Positions 1 through 5,638 of a DNA stretch of 5,638 nt are shown here, piece after piece. The DNA is from Acholeplasmataceae bacterium (GTDB taxonomy: Bacteria; Bacillota_I; Bacilli_A; Acholeplasmatales; Acholeplasmataceae): positions 1 through 5,638 of the forward strand of contig JAUSOA010000070.1 of NCBI GenBank assembly GCA_030656435.1. Direction: 5' to 3'. Every line of letters starts with the position of its first letter. The stretch's first letter is position 1. Position numbers and translations under genes: made by a program. Under the pieces are notes generated by a model that did not search any database, had not been told where the DNA came from, and was given only the letters and a program-made list of their open reading frames with translations.

Positions 1-2
1 CA

Positions 3-776
3 ATCATTTATGTCCATTTATTGAAAAATCCTGGTTTAACCGTTTTTCAAATTTCTAAGGATCTCCATATCTCTAGATCATCGATTTATTCAATGATTGA
101 CCAAATGTATGAAGCAGGAATTCTTTTATTAGAAAATGGAAATAAAGACCTCTATTTTGCAGAGGATCCAAACAGTTTACTCGATAAACTTTCAAAAACA
201 TACCAAAAAAACATCGAGGATCTTAAAGAAACAATGTCAACCATTGATTCTGGAGTCAATAGAGAACCATATTTAAATATCGTTGGCTATTTTAATATAC
301 TTGGTAAAATTAGAATCATGCTCTATGGTGCAGAAGTTGAAGTTTACATGAATACCGATCTAGATTTAGAACAATTTGATGACTGTTTCTCTCATTTAGA
401 AAGAAAGGGTGTTGATGTCTATATTTTCACCTTTAGAGCTACTGACTACAAAAGAACAAACGTTCATATATTCTCACATCAATACAAGCCAGCCATTCAA
501 ACAAGAATGATGCTCGTTATCGATTTATCCTCAGTTCTAGTTGCTAATCACTTAATCGATCGTAATGAGTGGATGGGAACAATTACTAAAAATGATTTGA
601 TGGTTAGAATCATCACAGAGCATATTCATCATGATATTTACCTTCTTAGACTCAAGAATAAAGTTAATCAGAGCATATTTGAACTCTATCCAGACCTTGG
701 AATTTCCACAAAATTTGAGCGTTTAGCCTCAAAATGGAGTGAAAAACAAGGGAATCCACCAAAAGAGAATCAATAG
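3..776 (+). CDS. TrmB-family transcriptional regulator, 5' end cut by window edge
   Basis: Likely a DNA-binding regulator that couples a winged helix-turn-helix to a ligand-sensing domain. The frame is open to the left edge. A TTG at 21 could be taken as a start, but the codons before it read IIYVHLL, which fit the first helix of a TrmB winged helix (the usual 'vYl.LLk.gp.t' pattern), so I treat the gene as partial. Counting from the TTG codon, residues 1-50 hold the rest of the helix-turn-helix, including the ISRSSIYSMIDQM recognition-helix region. Residues 50-75 look like a short helical linker. Residues about 83-212 resemble the PLD-like middle domain of TrmB proteins, with a VEVYMNTD strand, a MMLVIDLSSVLVA strand pair and the HIHHDIYLLRL helix. 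No HKD catalytic motif is seen, as expected for a regulator. The C-terminus is polar. No membrane segment is present. The target and ligand cannot be read from the sequence. It lies directly upstream of the rplU promoter on the same strand, with no terminator visible between them. Confidence 0.78.
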   Translation: MIYVHLLKNPGLTVFQISKDLHISRSSIYSMIDQMYEAGILLLENGNKDLYFAEDPNSLLDKLSKTYQKNIEDLKETMSTIDSGVNREPYLNIVGYFNILGKIRIMLYGAEVEVYMNTDLDLEQFDDCFSHLERKGVDVYIFTFRATDYKRTNVHIFSHQYKPAIQTRMMLVIDLSSVLVANHLIDRNEWMGTITKNDLMVRIITEHIHHDIYLLRLKNKVNQSIFELYPDLGISTKFERLASKWSEKQGNPPKENQ

Positions 777-839
777 TTGATGAATCACGAGTTTTAGGAG
801 TTCAAATCGTATATTTTTGTTGACTTTTACTATCAACTA
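774..839. repeat. 8-bp inverted repeat spanning the trmB-like stop and rplU promoter
   Basis: TAGTTGAT at 774-781 is the exact reverse complement of ATCAACTA at 832-839, fifty bases apart. The right arm lies in the promoter spacer. A nested pair, GTTGA at 819-823 and TCAAC at 833-837, overlaps the -35 box. These could be operator half-sites, but short AT-rich repeats like these can arise by chance. Confidence 0.4.
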
Positions 840-848
840 CGTTAAAAT
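820..848 (+). promoter_or_regulatory. Sigma-A-type promoter of the rplU operon
   Basis: TTGACT at 820-825 and TAAAAT at 843-848 are separated by exactly 17 bases. Each hexamer differs from the housekeeping consensus by one base. A start of transcription near 854-856 is inferred, giving a leader of roughly 90 bases before rplU. This is the strongest promoter-like signal in the window and sits where the ribosomal operon needs one. Confidence 0.8.
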
Positions 849-854
849 ATCTAT

Positions 855-930
855 GTTGTACCACATAGGACAGGTTATAAACACTAATTCAGATATTAGT
901 TACCTTAGATAGTGAGTCTTCATAAAAATT
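855..930 (+). ncRNA. L21-leader-like structured 5' UTR upstream of rplU
   Basis: The leader can fold into a stepped hairpin. An outer stem AGGAC/GUCUU (867-871 with 916-920, one G-U pair) encloses AGGU/ACCU (872-875 with 902-905). This encloses ACUAAU/AUUAGU (883-888 with 895-900) around a six-base loop. A ten-base strand, 906-915, bulges on the 3' side. The ribosomal L21 leader family is known upstream of rplU in low-GC Gram-positives, where it is thought to be an autoregulatory target of L21 or a co-encoded protein. The position and the stepped hairpin fit that family, but I could not run a covariance model. CACTA at 882-886 could instead pair with TAGTG at 910-914, so an alternative fold is possible. 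The Shine-Dalgarno sequence lies about eleven bases after the stem and is not sequestered by it. Confidence 0.68.
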
Positions 931-946
931 AAGGAGGTGTAGCAAC

Positions 947-1255
947 ATGTATGCAGTTATTAAAACTGGTGGTAAGCAAGTTAGAGTTACAGAAGGTCAA
1001 GAAATCTATATTGAAAAATTAGATGTCGAAGCTGGAGATTCTTATGAATTTACTGAAGTCTTAATGGTCGGCGGAGAAAACCCAGTCATTGGAACTCCAA
1101 TGGTTGAAGGTGCTAAGGTAGTTGCCAAAGTAGTGAAACACGGTCGTGGTCCTAAGATCATCGTTTTCAAGTACAAGGTCAGAAAAAACTATCGTCGCAA
1201 ACAAGGCCATAGACAGTCATATACTAAGCTCGTTATTGAATCAATCGTAGCTTAA
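947..1255 (+). CDS. rplU: 50S ribosomal protein L21
   Basis: Large-subunit ribosomal protein that binds 23S rRNA. The product has 102 residues, the usual length for bacterial L21. The start MYAVIKTGGKQ (residues 1-11) and the C-terminal IVFKYKVRKNYRRKQGHRQ stretch (about residues 72-90), followed by SYTKLVIESI, are family hallmarks. The basic C-terminal loop is the rRNA-binding part. The ATG at 947 is secure: it is preceded by AAGGAGGTG at 931-939 with a seven-base spacer. It is the first gene of the operon and is read from the promoter at 820-848 through the structured leader. The stop TAA is four bases before the prp start. Confidence 0.98.
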   Translation: MYAVIKTGGKQVRVTEGQEIYIEKLDVEAGDSYEFTEVLMVGGENPVIGTPMVEGAKVVAKVVKHGRGPKIIVFKYKVRKNYRRKQGHRQSYTKLVIESIVA

Positions 1256-1259
1256 GATC

Positions 1260-1574
1260 ATGATTAAGAGCAATATCGTTTTAGAAAACGGAAAGATTAA
1301 ACAATTCAACGTTTTCGGACATGCCAATTATGCGAAAAAAGGCGAAGACATAGTCTGCGCTGCCGTATCAAGTGCAGTACTTGTTACCGCAAACGCAATT
1401 CGGCACTTAGGGTTAAGTCAAACAATCGACTTAACAGTTAAAGATGGTGACTTCAAGCTAACCGTTCTTGCAGAAGATGATACGGTCTATAAGCTATTAG
1501 AAAATTTGGAGTACACAATCGTTGATTTAGAAAAACAATATCCTAAATATATTAAAAATCAGAAGGAGGGATAA
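1260..1574 (+). CDS. prp: Ribosomal-processing cysteine protease Prp (YsxB family)
   Basis: Cytoplasmic cysteine protease that removes the N-terminal extension of the L27 precursor in Firmicutes and relatives. The product has 104 residues, a typical family length. The catalytic pair is visible as His21 in FGHANYAKKGEDIVCAAVS and Cys33 in the same stretch; these correspond to His22 and Cys34 described for the Staphylococcus aureus enzyme. The gene sits between rplU and rpmA, the diagnostic location, and its substrate is encoded next to it with the matching cleavage motif. The start ATG follows the rplU stop by four bases, and no Shine-Dalgarno sequence is seen before it, so translation probably depends on coupling to rplU. 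That would keep protease output below that of the ribosomal proteins. Its last codons (Lys-Glu-Gly) double as the rpmA ribosome binding site. Confidence 0.95.
   Translation: MIKSNIVLENGKIKQFNVFGHANYAKKGEDIVCAAVSSAVLVTANAIRHLGLSQTIDLTVKDGDFKLTVLAEDDTVYKLLENLEYTIVDLEKQYPKYIKNQKEG
1563..1570 (+). promoter_or_regulatory. rpmA ribosome binding site embedded in the prp 3' end
   Basis: AAGGAGGG overlaps the last three sense codons of prp and lies five bases before the rpmA ATG. It is a near-perfect Shine-Dalgarno match, in contrast to prp itself, which lacks one. This fits much higher translation of L27 than of its protease. Confidence 0.85.
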
Positions 1575-1575
1575 C

Positions 1576-1854
1576 ATGTTAAAATTAAATATACAGTTAT
1601 TCGCATCGAAAAAAGGTACAGGTTCGTCTCGTAACGGACGCGATTCCCACTCTAAGCGTTTAGGCTCTAAACTTAGTGATGGTCAGTTTGCAACTGCAGG
1701 CTCTATCATTTATCGTCAAAGAGGAACTAAAATTCATCCAGGCGTTAACGTAGGACGTGGTGGCGATGATACACTATTTGCTACTGTTACAGGCCATGTG
1801 AAATACGAAAGAAAAGGCCGTGACCGCACTCAAGTGTCAGTTTACGAAGGATAA
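1576..1854 (+). CDS. rpmA: 50S ribosomal protein L27, precursor with Prp-cleaved extension
   Basis: Large-subunit protein whose mature N-terminus reaches the peptidyl-transferase centre. The 92-residue product opens with MLKLNIQLF followed by ASKKG. This matches the Firmicutes precursor motif, in which Prp cuts after the second aromatic/hydrophobic position, here predicted between Phe9 and Ala10. The mature protein would have 83 residues. The rest is standard L27: NGRDSHSKRLGSK, a GSIIYRQRGTKIHPG stretch and the VGRGGDDTLFA motif. The start is fixed by the ribosome binding site at 1563-1570, one base after the prp stop. The final codons and the stop lie inside the left arm of an intrinsic terminator. 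Confidence 0.98.
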   Translation: MLKLNIQLFASKKGTGSSRNGRDSHSKRLGSKLSDGQFATAGSIIYRQRGTKIHPGVNVGRGGDDTLFATVTGHVKYERKGRDRTQVSVYEG

Positions 1855-1872
1855 CCGAGTTATCCTTTTTTT
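1847..1872 (+). terminator. Intrinsic terminator overlapping the rpmA stop codon
   Basis: AAGGATAAC (1847-1855) pairs perfectly with GTTATCCTT (1859-1867) around a three-base CGA loop, and a T run covers 1866-1872. The left arm includes the last rpmA codons and its TAA. The stem is modest in GC, so it may attenuate rather than fully stop transcription before obgE, which starts 24 bases later. Confidence 0.85.
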
Positions 1873-1896
1873 CTCGTTTGAAAAGAGGTGTTTTAA

Positions 1897-3150
1897 ATGT
1901 TTGTCGATGAAATTACAGTAGAAGTCTATGGTGGTAGAGGTGGCAATGGTGTTGCAATCTATCGTAGAGAAAAATTTGTTGAATATGGTGGCCCATGGGG
2001 CGGTAATGGGGGACATGGCGGTTCCGTTATTTTTGTTGGTGAAGAAGGAAAGACGACTTTAATCGATCTTCGTTACCAAAGACACATCAAGGCCAAAATG
2101 GGAATTAATGGAAGAACCAAGGGACAGCATGGAGCAAATGCTGAACATACATATATAAGAGTTCCTTTAGGAACCATTATTTATACCGAGGATAAATCAT
2201 TTAAAATCGGAGAAATCACTGAGCACAATCAAGAAGTTGTTGTTGCTAAGGGTGGTAAGGGTGGTCGTGGTAACATGGCTTTTGCAACACATCGTAACCC
2301 TGCACCAGATTATGCTGAAAATGGAGATCCAGGAGTTCACAGAAAAATACTTGTCGAGCTTAAGGTCCTAGCAGATGTTGGATTGATTGGATACCCAAGT
2401 GTCGGAAAATCAACATTAATATCTGTTGTATCCAATGCGAAGCCTAAAATAGCTGAATATCCATTTACGACCCTACATCCAAATCTTGGAATGGTACAAG
2501 TCGGCGATGAATCCTTTGTTTTAGCGGATTTACCTGGTTTAATTGAAAATGCACATCTTGGCCTCGGCTTAGGAATTCAATTTCTAAAGCATATTGAAAG
2601 ATGTAGAGTCTTCCTTCATGTCTTAGACCTAACAAGAGAAGATCCTTATGCAGACTATATCAAAATCAATCATGAGCTTGAAATGTATAATGACGAGCTA
2701 TTAGAACGCCCACAAATTGTGGTCGCGAATAAAATTGATATGCCAGGGAATGATGATAAACTTGAAGTACTTAAATCTAAAATTACAGCACCTCTTATCG
2801 TCATTTCAGCTCATCAAAGAACGGATATCGATAAATTGCTGAAAAAAACTTTAGAGGAACTTAAAAAAGCTCCAAAAGTCTTTGATCATACACCAGATTA
2901 CGTCAAGAATTATACATTCGAGGGTGATGAACCAGCCTTTATTATTACAAGAACTGATGATGGCTTTGAATTATCAGGAGAAAAACTAAGACTTGTCTTT
3001 GAAAGAACTGATTTTACTAAGGAAGAAGCAGTGAAACGCTTCGCAAGACAAATCAGAAGTATGGGAATTGATGATGCACTCCGTAAGGAAGGTGCAAAGC
3101 ATCAAGATACCATTAGAATCTTTGATTACGAATTCGAATTTATCGAATAA
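1897..3150 (+). CDS. obgE: GTPase Obg (CgtA), ribosome assembly and stress-linked
   Basis: Obg-family GTPase involved in late 50S subunit assembly and growth control. The 417-residue length and three-domain layout are normal for the low-GC form. The glycine-rich Obg fold covers residues 1-157, with MFVDEITVEV and glycine clusters at 12-18, 31-42 and 119-125. The G domain follows: G1 GYPSVGKST at 165-173, FTTL at 190-193, DLPG at 211-214, NKID at 278-281 and SAH at 304-306. The C-terminal OCT domain spans about 335-417 and ends in FDYEFEFIE. The ATG at 1897 is preceded by AGAGGTG at 1884-1890, six bases away. No promoter is obvious in the 24 bases after the rpmA terminator, so expression probably comes from read-through. 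Two positions look atypical: GGPWGGNGG where GGPxGGDGG is usual, and LIENAH where LIEGA is usual. All nucleotide-binding motifs are intact. Confidence 0.97.
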   Translation: MFVDEITVEVYGGRGGNGVAIYRREKFVEYGGPWGGNGGHGGSVIFVGEEGKTTLIDLRYQRHIKAKMGINGRTKGQHGANAEHTYIRVPLGTIIYTEDKSFKIGEITEHNQEVVVAKGGKGGRGNMAFATHRNPAPDYAENGDPGVHRKILVELKVLADVGLIGYPSVGKSTLISVVSNAKPKIAEYPFTTLHPNLGMVQVGDESFVLADLPGLIENAHLGLGLGIQFLKHIERCRVFLHVLDLTREDPYADYIKINHELEMYNDELLERPQIVVANKIDMPGNDDKLEVLKSKITAPLIVISAHQRTDIDKLLKKTLEELKKAPKVFDHTPDYVKNYTFEGDEPAFIITRTDDGFELSGEKLRLVFERTDFTKEEAVKRFARQIRSMGIDDALRKEGAKHQDTIRIFDYEFEFIE

Positions 3151-3173
3151 GGACTCCGGTCCTTATTTTTTTT
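3146..3173 (+). terminator. Intrinsic terminator of obgE
   Basis: AATAAGGAC (3146-3154) pairs perfectly with GTCCTTATT (3159-3167) around a TCCG loop, and eight T residues cover 3166-3173. The obgE stop TAA lies in the left arm. It faces a second terminator for the convergent minus-strand gene. Confidence 0.9.
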
Positions 3174-3185
3174 GCAAAAAAAATA
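3164..3185. repeat. 22-bp A/T palindrome joining two convergent terminators
   Basis: The sequence TA, eight T, GC, eight A, TA is a perfect 22-base palindrome. Its left half is the T-tract of the obgE terminator. Its right half is, on the minus strand, the T-tract of the opposing gene's terminator. Confidence 0.9.
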
Positions 3186-3204
3186 GGAAGATTCCTCTTC
3201 CTAT
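3176..3204 (-). terminator. Intrinsic terminator of the minus-strand coiled-coil gene
   Basis: On the minus strand, ATAGGAAGA and TCTTCCTAT form a nine-base-pair stem with a four-base loop (plus-strand arms 3183-3191 and 3196-3204), followed by a T run that appears as A at 3176-3183 on the plus strand. The gene's TAG stop at 3203-3201 lies inside the upstream arm. Confidence 0.88.
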
Positions 3205-5636
3205 GTTAAATGTAGCATTTTTACTCTTGAATAGTGTGCTTTTTTCAATATCTTTAACTCTTTACTCAGTTCATGATTCTGGGCTTTCTTAGTGACTTGA
3301 TTGAATCTAAGCATATGATCCTGTATATTTTTAAGTTCATTTTCTCTTCTTTGATTCATTCGCTTCATACTTGCTTCATAAACTTTTCTCTTTTCAGCAT
3401 CTAGCCCAGTTTCCTTTTGAATCAATTCGACATAATGATCGGTCTTTTGTTTCAAGGATGCTAAATTCTTTTCATAATTGGTTTGATATTTAGACAAAAT
3501 TGCCTGATTCTTATTTTCTAAGGACTCTTCAAGGCCAATATGATTCTTCACTGCATTTTGGATGGATTGATCGAGCTGAGCAACTAGTTTATTGTAGCCT
3601 TCTAAAAGCTGGTTCGTTTTGACTAAATGATCATGCTGATATTGCTGAGCTACTGAAAGCTGATTATCATTTAAGAGCTTTAACTCTTGATCTCTTTTTT
3701 CACTGTTTTCGGTGATTTTGATTTCAAGGGTTTTCAAAACGGATAGATCAAGCATCAATTTCTTTTTATAGGATAGTGCTTCAAGTTCAAGTTTTTTCAT
3801 CAATTTGACATTTTCAACCTTAATTCGTTGCATCTTATCCAATTGCCTTTTCTCATGGGTGTGACGATTACTTCCTACAGTATTCTCGTAGTTTTCATTT
3901 AAGCTCTTGAGAAGGGATTGTGTCGAACGCTTAAAGCCTCTTGTGATTAAGTTCTGTTCTCTTTGATTTTTTAAGTAGAAGCTAAGCATTAGATTCAAGA
4001 AGGCTTGTTGATGATTGATCGTCTCTTTTTCATATAAATCACAATTTTTCCTAAGTTTTTTTAATTCAGTCGTCAAGAATAAGTCAGAAACGTAAACCTC
4101 TTCATATAAGGATTCATAAAATGTGATGATTGCTTGATAATGATTTTGGATATAAGTAGAAAATTTCTGATAGATTCCTTGATTTTTATTTAAATATCTA
4201 TAAAAGCTCGAGGCTTCTTGAAGTTTTTCACGTTCAAGCTTCTTTTCAGCAAGTTTTTGCATTTCAATAATTCGATCAACTTCTTTATCAATAGGTACTA
4301 TTTGTTCGTGCTTTTCATCAATTGTTTTTTCTATCTTACTTAGATTTTGACGTATTCGCTTGGATTCTTGTGTGTTATTAGCGATTAATTTTTGATTTTC
4401 CTTGATATCGTGATGCTTATGCTCACCACGGTCACTTAATTTTAATTCCTGAGTTACCTTTTCTAAGGATATCATTTGAGCGTGAAGGCGTTCAAGCTCG
4501 GTTTGATTCTGAAAGAATTGTTCCTCTAGTACTCTAATTTCTTTTTCAATACTCGTTTTCTTTTCCTTTGACTTATCAATTTCAGTTTCATAGAAGTTCA
4601 TCATGTCTTCATGCTTCAACATGAATTTATACGCTGTCATATCCTCAATCTTTTTCACGTAGAAATCCTGATCTAGGGTTTGATAATAGAGAAGCACTTG
4701 AATCAAAGAAGCAGAAAACTCTTTTGATAAACTAATCAACGTTTTCAAAATCCCCTTAAAGACCTCTGGATGTGATGGAAGATGATAAAGTTCCTTTATC
4801 GTATCGATATGGGTTAAATCATTTTGATAAAACAAGCGTACGATATCCATAAATTGCTCGCTTAAGCTTTGATTATTCTCTAACTCATTTTGATAGATTT
4901 TAAGTAGTCTAGTCGCTTTTTCATTAGAAAAGCGTAATTGATGTTTATATTTTGCTTCACTCACAACAAATGCGCGCTTTTGTTCCTCTAACGATGCCTC
5001 TTCTTTAATGATATCTAACGTATATTTGTTTTCAATAAATATTTTTTCTCTTTCGGACTCGATTGTATAGGTTTCAATATTGAGTTCGTGCTCAATGGCT
5101 TGCTTGGTTTTGTTGTAAATTGCTTGATTGAGTTCAATTCGTAATTCCTCTTCGCTTAATATGAAATCTCTTTTAATCTTTTCCTTTTCAAGCTCTAATT
5201 GAGTGTTTGTGTTGAGTACTTGTGTATCTGCAGAAAAAAGCGCTTTTGCTCTTTCTCTTTCTAGATTAATCAATGCTTGATTTTTCTTGAGATCAAAATC
5301 CAAGAGCTGCTCTGAATGCTTAAAGGATGCAATGGTTAGATGTGCATCGTTTGCAAGAAGATTTAATTCCCGCTCCTGTATGGATGCTGCAATTGCTAAT
5401 TGGTATTCAAGAGGTAGAAGATCCTTATTTTGTTCTAGTAGTAAAACATCCTTTTTAAATTGATAATGTATCTCTTCAATTTTAAGGAGCTGTTCTGAGG
5501 CACTGATGTTATGGTTGTAGTTAAGATCTATTTTAGCGAAATCCTGTTTCTTTTCATACTCATAAAGCACCTTTTTCAAGCGCCATTCATTAATTTCTCT
5601 TAAATGCTTAATATCAAGCTCATATAGTTTCTTTTG
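3201..5636 (-). CDS. Large coiled-coil protein of unknown function, 5' end cut by window edge
   Basis: I do not recognise this family. The frame is open to the right edge. A TTG at 5579-5577 could be taken as a start, but nineteen more in-frame codons (QKKLYELDIKHLREINEWR) precede it with the same helical character, so the visible part is at least 811 residues and the true start is outside. Numbered from that TTG, the 792-residue part contains only four prolines (56, 268, 271, 429), about eight glycines, one cysteine (513) and no tryptophan. It is very rich in Lys, Glu, Gln and Leu, which is typical of long coiled coils. Charged heptad-like stretches lie at about 100-235, 330-455 and 575-790. 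Two more aromatic, less charged helical blocks, at about 238-330 (with LPSHPEVF) and 455-560, may be compact helical domains. No signal peptide, membrane segment, Walker motif or cysteine hook is visible in this part, so an SMC/Rad50-type ATPase is not supported unless motifs lie in the missing N-terminus. A cytosolic structural or scaffold role is only a guess. It is convergent with obgE, 50 bases apart. Confidence 0.85.
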   Translation of the reverse strand, partial: QKKLYELDIKHLREINEWRLKKVLYEYEKKQDFAKIDLNYNHNISASEQLLKIEEIHYQFKKDVLLLEQNKDLLPLEYQLAIAASIQERELNLLANDAHLTIASFKHSEQLLDFDLKKNQALINLERERAKALFSADTQVLNTNTQLELEKEKIKRDFILSEEELRIELNQAIYNKTKQAIEHELNIETYTIESEREKIFIENKYTLDIIKEEASLEEQKRAFVVSEAKYKHQLRFSNEKATRLLKIYQNELENNQSLSEQFMDIVRLFYQNDLTHIDTIKELYHLPSHPEVFKGILKTLISLSKEFSASLIQVLLYYQTLDQDFYVKKIEDMTAYKFMLKHEDMMNFYETEIDKSKEKKTSIEKEIRVLEEQFFQNQTELERLHAQMISLEKVTQELKLSDRGEHKHHDIKENQKLIANNTQESKRIRQNLSKIEKTIDEKHEQIVPIDKEVDRIIEMQKLAEKKLEREKLQEASSFYRYLNKNQGIYQKFSTYIQNHYQAIITFYESLYEEVYVSDLFLTTELKKLRKNCDLYEKETINHQQAFLNLMLSFYLKNQREQNLITRGFKRSTQSLLKSLNENYENTVGSNRHTHEKRQLDKMQRIKVENVKLMKKLELEALSYKKKLMLDLSVLKTLEIKITENSEKRDQELKLLNDNQLSVAQQYQHDHLVKTNQLLEGYNKLVAQLDQSIQNAVKNHIGLEESLENKNQAILSKYQTNYEKNLASLKQKTDHYVELIQKETGLDAEKRKVYEASMKRMNQRRENELKNIQDHMLRFNQVTKKAQNHELSKELKILKKAHYSRVKMLHLT

Positions 5637-5638
5637 AG

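Noticed and set aside
21..23. TTG as the start codon of the TrmB-like gene
   Set aside because: The frame is open to the left edge, and the preceding codons fit the first helix of the winged helix-turn-helix, so the real start is probably outside the window.
1688..1716. Possible promoter inside rpmA (TTGCAA, 17 bases, TATCGT) that could serve obgE
   Set aside because: Each hexamer matches the consensus at only about four of six positions, and it lies upstream of the rpmA terminator. Such matches are common by chance in AT-rich coding sequence.
3068..3292. Plus-strand open frame of 74 codons overlapping the obgE end and the convergent terminators
   Set aside because: It lies out of frame within obgE, runs through both terminators and into the antisense of the coiled-coil gene, has no ribosome binding site and no recognisable protein features. 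It is a shadow.
5577..5579. TTG as the start codon of the coiled-coil gene
   Set aside because: The frame continues open to the right edge with the same helical, charged composition, and no Shine-Dalgarno sequence precedes this TTG on the minus strand.
3201..5636. SMC/Rad50/SbcC-type ATPase for the coiled-coil protein
   Set aside because: No Walker A, Walker B or ABC signature is seen, the C-terminus ends in a basic coil with no ATPase half, and there is no CxxC hook; the only cysteine is at residue 513.
1..5638. Mycoplasma-type genetic code with TGA as tryptophan
   Set aside because: All genes are full length under the standard code, the tryptophans checked are TGG, and no gene is extended or joined by reading through TGA.

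Overview
The window looks chromosomal and comes from an AT-rich relative of the low-GC Gram-positives. It carries the classic Firmicutes/Mollicutes block rplU-prp-rpmA-obgE, an L21-leader-like 5' UTR, and an L27 precursor with an N-terminal extension that Prp cleaves. Every tryptophan I checked is TGG, all six stops are TAA or TAG, and no TGA interrupts a gene. This argues for the standard genetic code. An Acholeplasma/Izemoplasma-like mollicute or a related deep low-GC lineage would fit, but that assignment is only an inference.

Layout: (1) The 3' part of a TrmB-family transcriptional regulator runs off the left edge (3-776, +). (2) A regulatory gap of about 170 bases holds a strong sigma-A-type promoter (TTGACT-17-TAAAAT), a structured leader and a perfect Shine-Dalgarno sequence. 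(3) A tight ribosomal operon follows: rplU (L21), prp (L27-processing cysteine protease) and rpmA (L27 precursor). It ends in an intrinsic terminator that overlaps the rpmA stop codon. (4) obgE, the ribosome-assembly GTPase, has its own ribosome binding site but no obvious promoter, so it is probably expressed by read-through. (5) Between convergent genes lie two back-to-back intrinsic terminators whose T-tracts form one A/T palindrome. (6) A very long coiled-coil protein lies on the minus strand (3201 to beyond the right edge, at least 811 residues). I do not recognise it, and it fills more than 40% of the window.

The four plus-strand operon genes form one functional module. L21 and L27 are large-subunit proteins, Prp removes the L27 N-terminal extension so that the mature N-terminus can reach the peptidyl-transferase centre, and Obg helps late 50S assembly. 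No mobile element, CRISPR array, tRNA or rRNA is visible. The least explained items are the coiled-coil protein and the inverted repeats around the rplU promoter.
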